From positions 848,001 through 912,000 of the forward strand of contig NZ_CP115465.1 in the NCBI RefSeq assembly GCF_027912535.1: a stretch of 64,000 nucleotides of DNA, written 5' to 3'. A program made the translations under genes and the position numbers. Under the pieces are notes generated by a model. The model was not told the origin of the DNA and ran no database searches. It saw only the letters and a program-made list of their open reading frames with translations. Below are positions 8,181 to 16,262 of the stretch, piece by piece (the first letter of the stretch is position 1; every line of letters begins with the position of its first letter). Origin of the DNA: Brevundimonas sp. NIBR11 (GTDB taxonomy: Bacteria > Pseudomonadota > Alphaproteobacteria > Caulobacterales > Caulobacteraceae).

Positions 8181-9194
8181 ATGCGCCTGACGGGGAGGGC
8201 CCGACCTGTGGTCAAGCTGACGATGATGATCCTGCCGACGGTCGATCGGCGCTGGGCGCTGGCGCGCCAAATGGGGGTCACCGAGGCCATCGCGAAACTG
8301 GCGCCCGAACTGACGGGCAAGCCCGCGCCGTATGACTACGACGCGCTGAGGTCCGAGGTGGACCGCTATGCCGAGGCGGGGTTCCGGATCGGCGGGCTGG
8401 AGGGCGATCAGTTCGACATGCGTCGGATCAAACTGGGTCTGCCCGGGCGCGACGAGGACATCGAACACTACAAGCGGATGCTGCAGAACATGGGCCGCTG
8501 CGGCATCGACCTGCTGTGCTACAATTTCATGCCGTTGGGGTGGCTCAGGAACCGGGTGAACATCGAGGAGCGGGGCGGCGCCCTGGTCACCGGCTATCGG
8601 CATGATCCCGACGATGTCGGCGACGGGACCGTCGTCCCGGCCGAGAAGATCTGGGAGAACTACGAATACTTTCTGCGGCGGGTGATCCCGGCGGCCGAGG
8701 ACGCCGAGGTCCGGATGGGGCTGCATCCCGACGATCCGCCGGCCCCGGTGGTGCGCGGGATCGGGCGGATCTTCATCAATGCCGAGGCCTCGCAGCGGGC
8801 GCTCGATCTGGTCGACAGCCCGTCCAACATGCTGACCTTCTGCCAAGGCTCCTACCGGACCATGGGCGAGGATGTGACGTCGCTGATCCACCGGTTCGGG
8901 GCGCAGAAGAAGATCGCCTTCGTCCATATCCGCGACGTGAAGGGGACCTGGGACGACTTCGTCGAGACCTTTCCGGAGACGGGCACGACCGACATGGCAG
9001 CGGCGTTCGCGGCCTATAAGGCGATCGGGTTCGACGGCTATATGCGGCCCGATCACGCGCCGACCATGGCGGGGTCGGACGCCGAGGGCGCGTTCAGCGG
9101 AGGGACCGGGTCGGGCTACGAGGCCGAGGGTATGATCTACACCGTGGGCTATATCAAAGGCCTGATGCAGGCGACCGGGATGCGCTGGCAATGA
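8181..9194 (+). CDS. uxuA: Mannonate dehydratase (UxuA family)
   Basis: A 337-residue TIM-barrel dehydratase. UxuA converts D-mannonate to 2-keto-3-deoxy-D-gluconate with Mn/Fe. Family motifs are CYNFMPLGW, MGLHPDDPPAPVVRGIGRI (metal-binding His), FCQGSYRTMGEDV, VHIRDVKG and YMRPDHAPTM. It is shorter than E. coli UxuA (394 residues), like other short alphaproteobacterial members. The start is uncertain: ATG 8181 is used here, but GTG 8208 has a better Shine-Dalgarno (GGGGAGGG, 8 nt away). The stop overlaps the next start (ATGA), giving a coupled uxuA-SDR pair. Confidence 0.88.
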   Translation: MRLTGRARPVVKLTMMILPTVDRRWALARQMGVTEAIAKLAPELTGKPAPYDYDALRSEVDRYAEAGFRIGGLEGDQFDMRRIKLGLPGRDEDIEHYKRMLQNMGRCGIDLLCYNFMPLGWLRNRVNIEERGGALVTGYRHDPDDVGDGTVVPAEKIWENYEYFLRRVIPAAEDAEVRMGLHPDDPPAPVVRGIGRIFINAEASQRALDLVDSPSNMLTFCQGSYRTMGEDVTSLIHRFGAQKKIAFVHIRDVKGTWDDFVETFPETGTTDMAAAFAAYKAIGFDGYMRPDHAPTMAGSDAEGAFSGGTGSGYEAEGMIYTVGYIKGLMQATGMRWQ

Positions 9195-9943
9195 GTTTCG
9201 CCGATTTCGACCTGAGCGGCCGGCGGGCCCTGATCACCGGCTCAACCGACGGCATCGGCCTGGCCATCGCGCTGAGGCTGGCGCAGGCGGGGGCGGCGGT
9301 GGTGCTGCATTCCCTGCCGGACGATCCGACCGGGCAGACGGCGCTGGAGGCGGCCTGGGCGACGGGGGCGGTCGCGGACCTGATCACCGGCGACCTCGCC
9401 GAGCCGGGCGCGGCGGCGGCCCTGCTGGAAGAGGCCGGGCCGGTCGACATCCTGGTGTCCAATGTCGCGATCCAGATTCGCCAGCCGCTCGACCAGATGG
9501 ACGTGCCGACGATGGAGAAGCATTTCGCGGCCAACATCGTCGCAGCGCTTCAACTGGTGCAGGGCGTCCTGCCGCACATGAAGGCGCAGGGCTGGGGCCG
9601 GATCGTCAACATCGGCAGCATTCAGCAGGTCAAGCCGCATTCCGAGCTGATGACCTATGCCGCGTTGAAGGCGGGTCAGAAGAACATGGTCGAGAACCTG
9701 GCGCGTCAGGTGGCGGCTGACGGGATCACGGTGAACACCGTGGCGCCCGGCGTGGTGCTGACGGCGCGGAACCGGCCGGTGCTGTCGGACCCGGTCTACG
9801 CCGAGCGGGTCATGGCCCAGGTGCCGATGCGGTCGTTCGGAGAGCCGGAGGATATGGCGGGCGCGGTCCTCCTGTTGTGCTCGCAGGCCGGACGCTACAT
9901 CACCGGGGCGAACATCCCCGTCGACGGCGGCATGCACCTTTAG
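9191..9943 (+). CDS. SDR family oxidoreductase, possible fructuronate reductase
   Basis: A 250-residue classical short-chain dehydrogenase. The cofactor motif is TGSTDGIGLA, then NAG-like SNVAIQI, and the catalytic Ser and YxxxK are in NIGSIQQ and TYAALKAGQ. The PG-VVLTARN and IPVDGGMHL ends are typical. It overlaps uxuA by 4 bp. In E. coli the partner of UxuA is UxuB, a different dehydrogenase family; an SDR here may supply D-mannonate from D-fructuronate. That assignment is inferred from coupling only. Confidence 0.83.
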   Translation: MSFADFDLSGRRALITGSTDGIGLAIALRLAQAGAAVVLHSLPDDPTGQTALEAAWATGAVADLITGDLAEPGAAAALLEEAGPVDILVSNVAIQIRQPLDQMDVPTMEKHFAANIVAALQLVQGVLPHMKAQGWGRIVNIGSIQQVKPHSELMTYAALKAGQKNMVENLARQVAADGITVNTVAPGVVLTARNRPVLSDPVYAERVMAQVPMRSFGEPEDMAGAVLLLCSQAGRYITGANIPVDGGMHL

Positions 9944-9952
9944 GAGTTCCCC

Positions 9953-10243
9953 ATGCAGTTTCTGATCATCGGCCGCGACGGCACGGACGCCGAGGCACCG
10001 GCCCGTCGCGCTGCGACCCGACCCGCCCATATCAAGGGGCTGAATGCGCGGAACGCCGCGGGCGAGATCGTCAAGGTCGGCGCGCTTCTGGACGAGGCGG
10101 GCAATGCGGTCGGCTCGGCCATGATCGGCGAGTTCGCCGACCGCGCGGCGGCGGAGGCCTATGTCGCCGAAGAGCCCTATACGAAGGCGGGCGTCTGGGT
10201 GAAGACCGAGATCACGCCGCTGCGGCTGCTGAGCTTCGACTAG
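9953..10243 (+). CDS. YCII-family protein
   Basis: A 96-residue protein of the YCII-related dimeric alpha/beta fold. It begins MQFLIIGRDG, has a conserved His in RPAHIKGLN and ends with a VKTEITPLRLL strand. TAGGAGTTCCCC precedes the ATG, 9 bp after the SDR stop, so it is the last gene of the uxuA operon. YCII proteins are small enzymes or muconolactone-isomerase-like folds; a catalytic role on a pathway lactone is possible but unproven. The stop overlaps that of the convergent NAD-dependent epimerase-like gene. Confidence 0.8.
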   Translation: MQFLIIGRDGTDAEAPARRAATRPAHIKGLNARNAAGEIVKVGALLDEAGNAVGSAMIGEFADRAAAEAYVAEEPYTKAGVWVKTEITPLRLLSFD

Positions 10244-11109
10244 GCGCCGCGATCCTCGATGCCCTCGGGCGTCCAGCGGTAGCGGTTGACGAAGCCGAGT
10301 TCGGCCTTGGCGCGGACGGGGGAGAAGAGGGCGGCGCGGCCCCCCACCGCCGTGGCGTCGCGGTCGGGATACCACTGTCGAACCAGTGCGTTCGCGTCGT
10401 CTTTTGAGAAGACCTCATCGGCGGCGATATTGAAGACTCGGAAACCCCGGACCGTGGCGGCGAGGGCGAGGGCGACACTGCGGCCGGCGTCGCGGGCGTC
10501 GATATAGGCCCACTGCGACCTGGCGCCCTGCTGCGGATTGTCGAGGCGGCGGCGGGTGGCTTCGGCGAACTCGGCCGGGTCCCAGATGGCCGGGAAGCGC
10601 AGGGCGGCGACGTCGGTGCCGTCGCGGCGGGCGGCCATCTCGAACAGGGATTCCGTCGCCTGTTTGGAGACGCCGTAGATCTCTTCCGGCGCACACGGAT
10701 GGTCTTCGGTGACGGGCAGGGCGAGGGGCGAGCGGACGACCGGCGCCCAGGCGAGGCCCAGGGCGCTCTGGCTGGAGGCGAGGACGATGTTCTTGACCCC
10801 CGCCTCGCGTGCGGCCTCGACGGCGGCGTTGGCGAGCTGGAGGTTGACCTCGAAGGTGACGAAGGCGGTGTCGCGGCTCGGGTCGGGGATGGCGGCGAGA
10901 TGGACCAAAGCGTCGTGCCCCTTCAGCGCCGCGCCCAGCACATAGGGGTCGCCGGCGTCGTCTACGATCACGCGGTCGGCGGCGCGGTCGGCGGGCGCCG
11001 TCAGGTCGATGCCGGTGGTCAGCCAGCCGGCCTCGCGCAGGGCCTCGACCACGAACCGCCCGAGGCGGCCCGACGAGCCCGTGACCAGCACGCGTCCGGG
11101 GGCGGCCAT
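10240..11109 (-). CDS. NAD(P)-dependent epimerase/dehydratase family, possible uronate dehydrogenase
   Basis: A 289-residue extended SDR. The start is ATG 11109, placed because it begins AAPGRVLVTGSSGRLG, the N-terminal Rossmann GxxGxxG, and overlaps the upstream stop as TGATG. The family elements LVHLAAIPDPS, VLASSQSALG and YGVSKQATE (catalytic Tyr and Lys) are present. Uronate dehydrogenases of this family oxidise hexuronates to aldaric lactones. Co-transcription with a glucarate-dehydratase-like enzyme makes that activity plausible, but sugar epimerisation cannot be excluded. Confidence 0.8.
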   Translation of the reverse strand: MAAPGRVLVTGSSGRLGRFVVEALREAGWLTTGIDLTAPADRAADRVIVDDAGDPYVLGAALKGHDALVHLAAIPDPSRDTAFVTFEVNLQLANAAVEAAREAGVKNIVLASSQSALGLAWAPVVRSPLALPVTEDHPCAPEEIYGVSKQATESLFEMAARRDGTDVAALRFPAIWDPAEFAEATRRRLDNPQQGARSQWAYIDARDAGRSVALALAATVRGFRVFNIAADEVFSKDDANALVRQWYPDRDATAVGGRAALFSPVRAKAELGFVNRYRWTPEGIEDRGA

Positions 11110-11798
11110 CAGAAGCGTCCGTGCTTCTTGTAGAGGTCGATCAGCTTGCCGCCTTCGCCGATGGCGGTGCGGATGTCGTCCTCGGTGGTCTTGACGGTTT
11201 CGGCCTTCTCCAGGACCTCGAGCGTCAGGTCGCGCGGGATGACGACCACCCCGTCCTGATCGCCGAAGATGTAGTCGCCGGGGTAGACGCGGACCCCGCC
11301 GACCGTGACCGGCGTCTGGTGGTCGATAACGGTGAACCGACCGACGGCGTCGGCCGGACTGCGGAATCGGTGGAAGATGGGAAAGCCGATGGCCTTGATC
11401 AGGGCGCTGTCGCGGATGCCGCCGTCGACGATGGCGCCGACGCAGCCCATGCGCTGGGCGCCCGCGCTCCACAGCTCGCCCCAGACGCCGGTGTGGGTCT
11501 CTCCACTGGTGTCATAGACGGCCACGACCTGCGGCTCGAAGCTGTCGATCACGCGCGGACCCATGCGGGTCGAGGTGTCGAGGTTGGCGTCGGCGCGGCC
11601 CAGGATGGTGAAGGCGGGGCCTGCGACCTTGTCGTCGGCCTCCAGCGCGATCAGGCCCGGCGTCATGAACTGGTGGCGCAGACCGTAGCCATCCAGCACG
11701 TCGCAGACGGCGGGCGTGTAGAGGGCCTTGAACCGGGCGGCGACGGCGGCCCAGTCGAGGTCGGCGTGGAGGCTGGAAACGGTGGTCATCGGGCTCAC
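11109..11798 (-). CDS. RraA-fold protein, second paralogue
   Basis: A 229-residue RraA/HMG-aldolase-family protein with AVCDVLDGYG at the N-terminus, MGCVGAIVDGGIRDSALI (Arg-Asp metal/pyruvate site) and PGDYIFGDQDGVVVIPRD. A second Met three codons in is an alternative start. It sits between the enolase-superfamily dehydratase and the epimerase-like gene, overlapping both by 1-4 bp. Dehydration of an aldarate yields a keto-deoxy aldarate, a suitable substrate for a class II pyruvate aldolase. I infer that role because no other aldolase gene is in the locus. Confidence 0.82.
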   Translation of the reverse strand: MSPMTTVSSLHADLDWAAVAARFKALYTPAVCDVLDGYGLRHQFMTPGLIALEADDKVAGPAFTILGRADANLDTSTRMGPRVIDSFEPQVVAVYDTSGETHTGVWGELWSAGAQRMGCVGAIVDGGIRDSALIKAIGFPIFHRFRSPADAVGRFTVIDHQTPVTVGGVRVYPGDYIFGDQDGVVVIPRDLTLEVLEKAETVKTTEDDIRTAIGEGGKLIDLYKKHGRF

Positions 11799-12997
11799 CA
11801 GGCGGGCATGGACGGATACCAGCCGGGGCGGGCGGTATCGGCGAGAGCAGGGTTCATGAAGCGGTCGGTCCCGGCGCCCGAGGCGGCGACGGCGCGGTAC
11901 TTTTCGACCTTAGCCTCGTCGATGGCGACGCCGAGACCTGGGCCGTCCGGCGGCGTCAGGCGACCGTCCTTCGGCGTGATCTTGCCGCCGACGATGATGT
12001 CGTCGACCAGGTGCAGGTTCATGCAGTCGATCGCCGAGCCGAGGTTGGGCATGGCGGCGGCGGTGTGGATGATGGCGGCGTTGCCGACGCCCAGTTCGGC
12101 GCTGGAGTGGGCGCTGACGCCGATGCCGGCGGCGTGGCACATCTTGTCGACGATGACGGTGTTGCGCGGGCCGCCCCAGTACCAGAGGTCGGTCAGGACG
12201 ACGTCGATCGCTTTCACCGCGACGGCCGGGTGGAACTCCTCGAACTGGGTCACGCACATGTTGGTGGCGAGCGGAGTCCGCAGGTGATCGCGGATGCGCG
12301 CCATCGCCGCCTGACCCCAGACGGGGTCCTCCAGATACTCGAGGTCTAAGGCTTCCAGCTTCTTGCCCGCGCTGACGGCGGTGGTCGGTGTCCAGGACCC
12401 TTGCGGGTCGATGCGCAGCTTCGCGTTCGGAAAGGCGTCGCGCAGGGCGGCGATGGAGGCGATGTCCACCTCGGGCGAATAGTAGCCGCCTTTCAGCTTG
12501 AAGCTCTCGAAGCCGTAGGCGGCGTGTTGGGCTTTCGCGAAAGCGACGGCGTCGTCGGGCGTCCGGATTTCCCCTTCACCCGCCGCATTGGCGTGGCGGA
12601 AGAAGATGTAGGAGGCGACGGGAACGGAGGTGTGGCTCTTGCCGCCGAGCAGACGGTAGACGGGTTCGCCGATGGCCTTTCCCTGGGCGTCCAGGCAGGC
12701 GATCTCGAAGGCCCCCATGACCGGTTCGGGTTTGACGAACGGATAGTAGTTCCAGTGCTTGATGCGCTGGGCGATGTAGTTGGTCTCCCAGATGGAGACG
12801 CCCCGGAACAGCTGGCGATAGGGCTCCAGCATGGCGGGGGTGTAGCGGCTGGCGATCTCGCCCCAGCCGACGACGCCAGCCTCGGTCGTCAGCTTGATCA
12901 GGGTGCGGCTGTAGTTCGCCAGCGAGCCGTAGCAGGTCAGGATCGGCGCCTCGATCGGCAGCGACAGGGGGATGAATTCAATCTCCTCGATCTTCAT
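11795..12997 (-). CDS. Enolase-superfamily dehydratase, glucarate-dehydratase-like
   Basis: A 400-residue mandelate racemase/muconate lactonizing-type enzyme. The catalytic Lys motif KLKGG is near residue 170, metal ligands are in RIDPQGSW (Asp), YLEDPVWG (Glu) and ATNM, and the general-base His is in GVSAHSSAELG. The KxKGG motif, ATNM and HS-x-x-x-LG set are those of the glucarate/galactarate dehydratase group. Such enzymes dehydrate aldarates to 5-keto-4-deoxy products. ATG 12997 has GGGAGGAC upstream and overlaps the stop of gntR2. Confidence 0.84.
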   Translation of the reverse strand: MKIEEIEFIPLSLPIEAPILTCYGSLANYSRTLIKLTTEAGVVGWGEIASRYTPAMLEPYRQLFRGVSIWETNYIAQRIKHWNYYPFVKPEPVMGAFEIACLDAQGKAIGEPVYRLLGGKSHTSVPVASYIFFRHANAAGEGEIRTPDDAVAFAKAQHAAYGFESFKLKGGYYSPEVDIASIAALRDAFPNAKLRIDPQGSWTPTTAVSAGKKLEALDLEYLEDPVWGQAAMARIRDHLRTPLATNMCVTQFEEFHPAVAVKAIDVVLTDLWYWGGPRNTVIVDKMCHAAGIGVSAHSSAELGVGNAAIIHTAAAMPNLGSAIDCMNLHLVDDIIVGGKITPKDGRLTPPDGPGLGVAIDEAKVEKYRAVAASGAGTDRFMNPALADTARPGWYPSMPAW

Positions 12998-13722
12998 CGG
13001 GCGTCCTCCCGGATGTCGCCGAAGTAGCGGTTCATGGCGGCGTCGAGCAGGGACTGCATCAGGGCGCGGGCGAGGTCGGCGTCCTTCTCCTGAAGGGCGT
13101 CGAGGATGGCGCGACGGCGGGCAACGACCTCCAGTCGGTGTTCGCGCGTGGTGGCCCGGTTGCGGATCACCCGCCAGCTTTCGGAAGCGCGCAGGTCCCA
13201 CAGTTCTCGGACCAGTTCGGCCAGGATGCGGTTGCCCGAGAAGGCCGCCAACTGGACATGGAAGGTGTAGTCGGACGCGTCGGCGAGGTCGCCGCGATTG
13301 AAGGCTCCCTCCGAGCGATCCACGGCGTCGCGCAGCAGGGCCAGTTCGGCGGGCTTGATCAGGGTCGCGGCCATGGCGGCCAAGGCCGGCTCCAGCGTGC
13401 GGCGGGCCTGGAACTGTTCCAGCACGCCCGGCTCGTCGCCCTTCAGCGCGCCGGGGCGGCCGGCGGGATCGGTGATGAAGGTCCCGTCGCCGGTGCGGAC
13501 CTCGATCAGGCCGGCGCCTTCCAGGGCGATCATGGCCTCGCGCACCGAGGGGCGGCTGACGGCGAACATGACGGCCATGTCGCGCTCTGAAGGCAGGCGG
13601 TCGCCGGCCTTCAGCCCGCCGGAGCGGATGTAGGCTTTGATCTGCTCGGCGATCTGTTGGTAGAGGCGCGTGGTCTGGATGGCGCGAAAGCCGACGGGCT
13701 CTGCGGTCTTGGGGCCCGGCAT
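12994..13722 (-). CDS. GntR-family regulator, second of the locus
   Basis: A 242-residue FadR-type regulator. The winged helix contains GDRLPSERDMAVMFAVSRP and VREAMIALEGAGLIEV. The FCD domain has DYTFHVQLAAFSGN and TTREHRLEVV with metal-binding His. The start ATG 13722 overlaps the MFS stop (TGATG). It probably regulates its own operon, whose promoter should lie upstream of 14987. It differs in sequence from the first GntR, so it may answer to a different ligand. Confidence 0.86.
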   Translation of the reverse strand: MPGPKTAEPVGFRAIQTTRLYQQIAEQIKAYIRSGGLKAGDRLPSERDMAVMFAVSRPSVREAMIALEGAGLIEVRTGDGTFITDPAGRPGALKGDEPGVLEQFQARRTLEPALAAMAATLIKPAELALLRDAVDRSEGAFNRGDLADASDYTFHVQLAAFSGNRILAELVRELWDLRASESWRVIRNRATTREHRLEVVARRRAILDALQEKDADLARALMQSLLDAAMNRYFGDIREDAR

Positions 13723-14987
13723 CAGGCGTCTCCGGTCTTGGGTTTGAGGCGCCACGACAGGATCAGCAGTCCGGCGGCGGGGATCAGGAAGGCGACGATC
13801 ACGAGGAGGGCGCGGTGCAGGCCCCCGGCCAGACCGAGTTCGGCCTGGAAGTGGCTGGAGAGACCGCCCGCCAGCGTCGGGCCGATGGCCAGGCCGATCA
13901 GGTTCATCATCATGAAGAGGACGGCGGTGGCCATGGCGCGCGAGCCCTCCGGCGCCTTGTTCTGGAACAAGGCGAAGATCGGGCCCGACGACATCGAATA
14001 GAGAATGGTCGGGATCAGGAGGACCGTAGCCGACAGGATCGCGTCGTTGATCGACAGAGCCAGCCAATAGAGAGGGGCGGCCAGGATGTAGCCGATGGCC
14101 GGGATGTCGACATAGGCCGAGGGCCAGCGCGGGGCGAAGCGGTGGACGAGGGCGCCGCCGAGCGCCGTGCCGACCCCGGTCGCCCCGCCCAGCACGATGG
14201 CGGCGAACCACGACACCTCCAGCGGCGAGAGGTCGTATTGGCGGATGAAGTAGGCCGGGCCCCAGAGAACCGAGCAGTAGCTGACCATAGTGCCCATGCC
14301 GACGCCGATGGAGGCGACCAGCAGGGTCGGCTGTTTCAGGATGCCGACGATCAGCCGGATCATCTGGGTCAGGGAGAAGCGGGGTTTGGACTGATCGATG
14401 ACACGACGATCCTTGATGGTCAGGAAGATGATGACGGCCAGGACAACGCCCGGCAGGCCGGCGGCGTAAAAGGCCACGCGCCAGCCGAACTCCTGCGCCA
14501 CCCAGGCCCCGCCGATGACGCCGAGCGCCGTGCCTAGCGGGGCGCCGAGACCCCAGAGGCTGAGGGCGCGGGCGCGCTCGTGCGGGGCAAAGATGTCGGA
14601 GAGCAGAGACTGGGACCCGGGTGAACCGCCGGCCTCGCCGAGCCCCACGCCGAACCGGGCGGCCAGCAGGCTCCAGGCGTTCCACGCCAGGCCGCAGGCG
14701 GCGGTCATCAGGCTCCAAAAGCCGAGCGCGACAGCCACGACGCGGGCGCGGTTGGCGTTCTCGGTGAAGGCGGCGACGAACAGGCTGAGGGTGCAATAGA
14801 TCAGGGCGAACCCGACCCCGACGATCACGCCGAGCTGCCAGTCCTCGAGGTGGAACTCATGCCGGATGGGCTCCAGCAGGATGCCCATGATCTGCCGGTC
14901 GAGGAAGTTCAGCGTGTAGGCCAGCATGAGCAGGACCAGCACGTACCAGCGGTAACTCTTTGACAGCGCCTCGGGCTGTTGCGTCAT
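13722..14987 (-). CDS. MFS transporter, second of the locus
   Basis: A 421-residue major facilitator with about 12 hydrophobic segments. The N-terminus includes YTLNFLDRQIMGILLEPI, and the 2-3 loop reads FTENANRARVVAV in place of the usual GxxxDRxGRR. It resembles anion:cation symporters that import hexuronates, glucarate or aromatic acids. As first gene of the five-gene operon it likely imports the substrate that the downstream enzymes degrade. Confidence 0.86.
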   Translation of the reverse strand: MTQQPEALSKSYRWYVLVLLMLAYTLNFLDRQIMGILLEPIRHEFHLEDWQLGVIVGVGFALIYCTLSLFVAAFTENANRARVVAVALGFWSLMTAACGLAWNAWSLLAARFGVGLGEAGGSPGSQSLLSDIFAPHERARALSLWGLGAPLGTALGVIGGAWVAQEFGWRVAFYAAGLPGVVLAVIIFLTIKDRRVIDQSKPRFSLTQMIRLIVGILKQPTLLVASIGVGMGTMVSYCSVLWGPAYFIRQYDLSPLEVSWFAAIVLGGATGVGTALGGALVHRFAPRWPSAYVDIPAIGYILAAPLYWLALSINDAILSATVLLIPTILYSMSSGPIFALFQNKAPEGSRAMATAVLFMMMNLIGLAIGPTLAGGLSSHFQAELGLAGGLHRALLVIVAFLIPAAGLLILSWRLKPKTGDA

Positions 14988-15046
14988 GATCGTTTCCCCG
15001 CCCCGCCGTTGGCTCGGCGTGTGACAGGCGAGCCTATAGCTGGGTA

Positions 15047-15065
15047 TGGTCGGGTGGTCTAGTGG
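15047..15065. promoter_or_regulatory. Candidate operator upstream of the second operon
   Basis: TGGTCGGGTGGTCTAGTGG shows three TGG(TC) units with an 8-bp period, about 60 bp upstream of the MFS start at 14987. A direct-repeat arrangement is unusual for a FadR-type dimer, but the location fits regulation by the operon's own GntR. No second copy was found. Confidence 0.25.
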
Positions 15066-15573
15066 CCTTACCGCTGGAGGTTCCGTCGTTATCCATGTGG
15101 CGACCCGTCAATGACCTGTTTCGGTCAGCAAAAACCTGATGATGAGCGCGGCAGACGGGACAACCTTAGACGGAGGCGCGAGCGGCTTGGGCAGCAATAG
15201 GCCGGCGTGCTAGCGTTGTGGAAGCCGGGGCATTACGACGGCCGCCCGTTCGGGGTGAATAGCGGTGCTGTTACTCCGCGAACGGGAAGCGCCGTTTCGC
15301 GGAATGGCGCTTAGGCGCAAAGTCAGCTCGAAGGAGGCGTCTTGATCGGCAAGCGCTTGCCCGGTGCGGTGCCTGCATTACGGTTTGGTAATGCCGACAA
15401 AACCCGAGCGACAAAACCCGTTTTGGCCGGCGGTGCCCCGGGCACGTAGTAGCGGTCCGCGGATTCTGGCGGTGATCGCCGTTGTGGTTAGGCTCTGGTG
15501 ACGGCGAGATTTGCCGCTCGTATTCTCTTGGGTTGACGACAAGTCGGGCAGGGGAGGGAGTGTCTGCTTCTGA

Positions 15574-15606
15574 CTCGAAGCGGACATCCAAGACGTCCGC
15601 TTCGAG
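15574..15606. repeat. Intergenic inverted repeat with GTCCGCTT arms
   Basis: CTCGAAGCGGAC and GTCCGCTTCGAG form perfect 12-bp arms around a 9-nt loop. The core (A)AGCGGAC/GTCCGCT(T) recurs in other gene-free gaps of this window (27276-27332 and fragments near 24180, 24770 and 25510). It resembles a dispersed palindromic repeat family of alphaproteobacteria rather than a terminator, since no T-run follows. Confidence 0.6.
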
Positions 15607-15795
15607 AACGGTGCCCGGCGCCAATGAGAGAATCGAAAAGCAGGGTCTGCTGCGTCGTCTCAGCGGTCCCTCGCGAGTATTCGGTGACCACGGGGCGGTA
15701 TTTCCAACATCAAGCAGTTTCGCATTAAATCATTGTCCGACAACTTCTTACGCCGACGTCACGGAACAACGACGGGGGAGCCCGGTTCAACCTCC

Positions 15796-16191
15796 ATGGA
15801 CGATTGCAGCATCCCCGGCCCGGTTGTCCTCGTCGTCGATGACGAAGCCCTGATCCGCCTGAACGCGACCGAGGCACTCAACGACGCTGGTTGCCGGACC
15901 TTCGAGGCCGGCGAGGCGGTCGAGGCGATGGCCATGATCGCGGATCACCCCGAGATTTCGGTCCTGTTCACCGACATCAACATGCCGGGCGAGGCCAACG
16001 GTCTGCAGTTGGCCGGTCAGGTCCATGCCGTCCGCCCGGATATTCAGCTGATCGTCACCTCGGGACGCGAGCGCCCGTCGCCGGCCGAGATTCCCGACGA
16101 CGGCCAGTTCATCGCCAAGCCCTACGACATGGATGTGATTTCGGAGATCGTCCGGGCGCATCCGCGAACCCGAACCCCCTCGACCGACTAA
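15796..16191 (+). CDS. Stand-alone response regulator (receiver domain)
   Basis: A 131-residue CheY-like protein with no output domain. The acidic pocket is VVDDEAL, the phosphoacceptor is Asp60 in FTDINMPG, the switch Ser is in IVTSGRE and the conserved Lys108 is in AKPYD. The start at 15796 begins the receiver directly; upstream in-frame codons add a low-quality extension. The nearby histidine kinase at 16263-17399, convergent with a 71-bp gap, is a plausible partner. Confidence 0.85.
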   Translation: MDDCSIPGPVVLVVDDEALIRLNATEALNDAGCRTFEAGEAVEAMAMIADHPEISVLFTDINMPGEANGLQLAGQVHAVRPDIQLIVTSGRERPSPAEIPDDGQFIAKPYDMDVISEIVRAHPRTRTPSTD

Positions 16192-16262
16192 CGGCTGCGG
16201 GCTGTTTGCTCTGCGCACCGAGGCGGGACGGCTGGCCTCGGATGTGGCCTCAGCGCTGTGGG

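Larger units (their letters stand above)
14988..15795. other. 808-bp intergenic region, no convincing gene
   Basis: The region separates the second sugar-acid operon from the response regulator. It holds the TGGTC repeat, a 14-bp perfect palindrome GGCAAGCGCTTGCC at 15348-15361 (LacI-like in shape, but no LacI gene is nearby) and the hairpin at 15574-15606. ORFs here lack starts, Shine-Dalgarno sites and protein-like composition. Confidence 0.6.

Noticed and set aside
15348..15361. GGCAAGCGCTTGCC palindrome as a LacI-type operator
   Set aside because: It has the right shape, but no LacI-family gene or target promoter is close; chance palindromes are common at this GC.
15271..15624. 117-codon minus ORF in the 15-kb gap
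   Set aside because: It runs through the palindromic repeat at 15574-15606. Repeat-derived ORFs of this kind are often annotated but have no protein signature.
15774..15795. Possible EcfG promoter GGAACA...GGTT upstream of the response regulator
   Set aside because: The -10 deviates at two positions and would sit only a few bases from the start codon.
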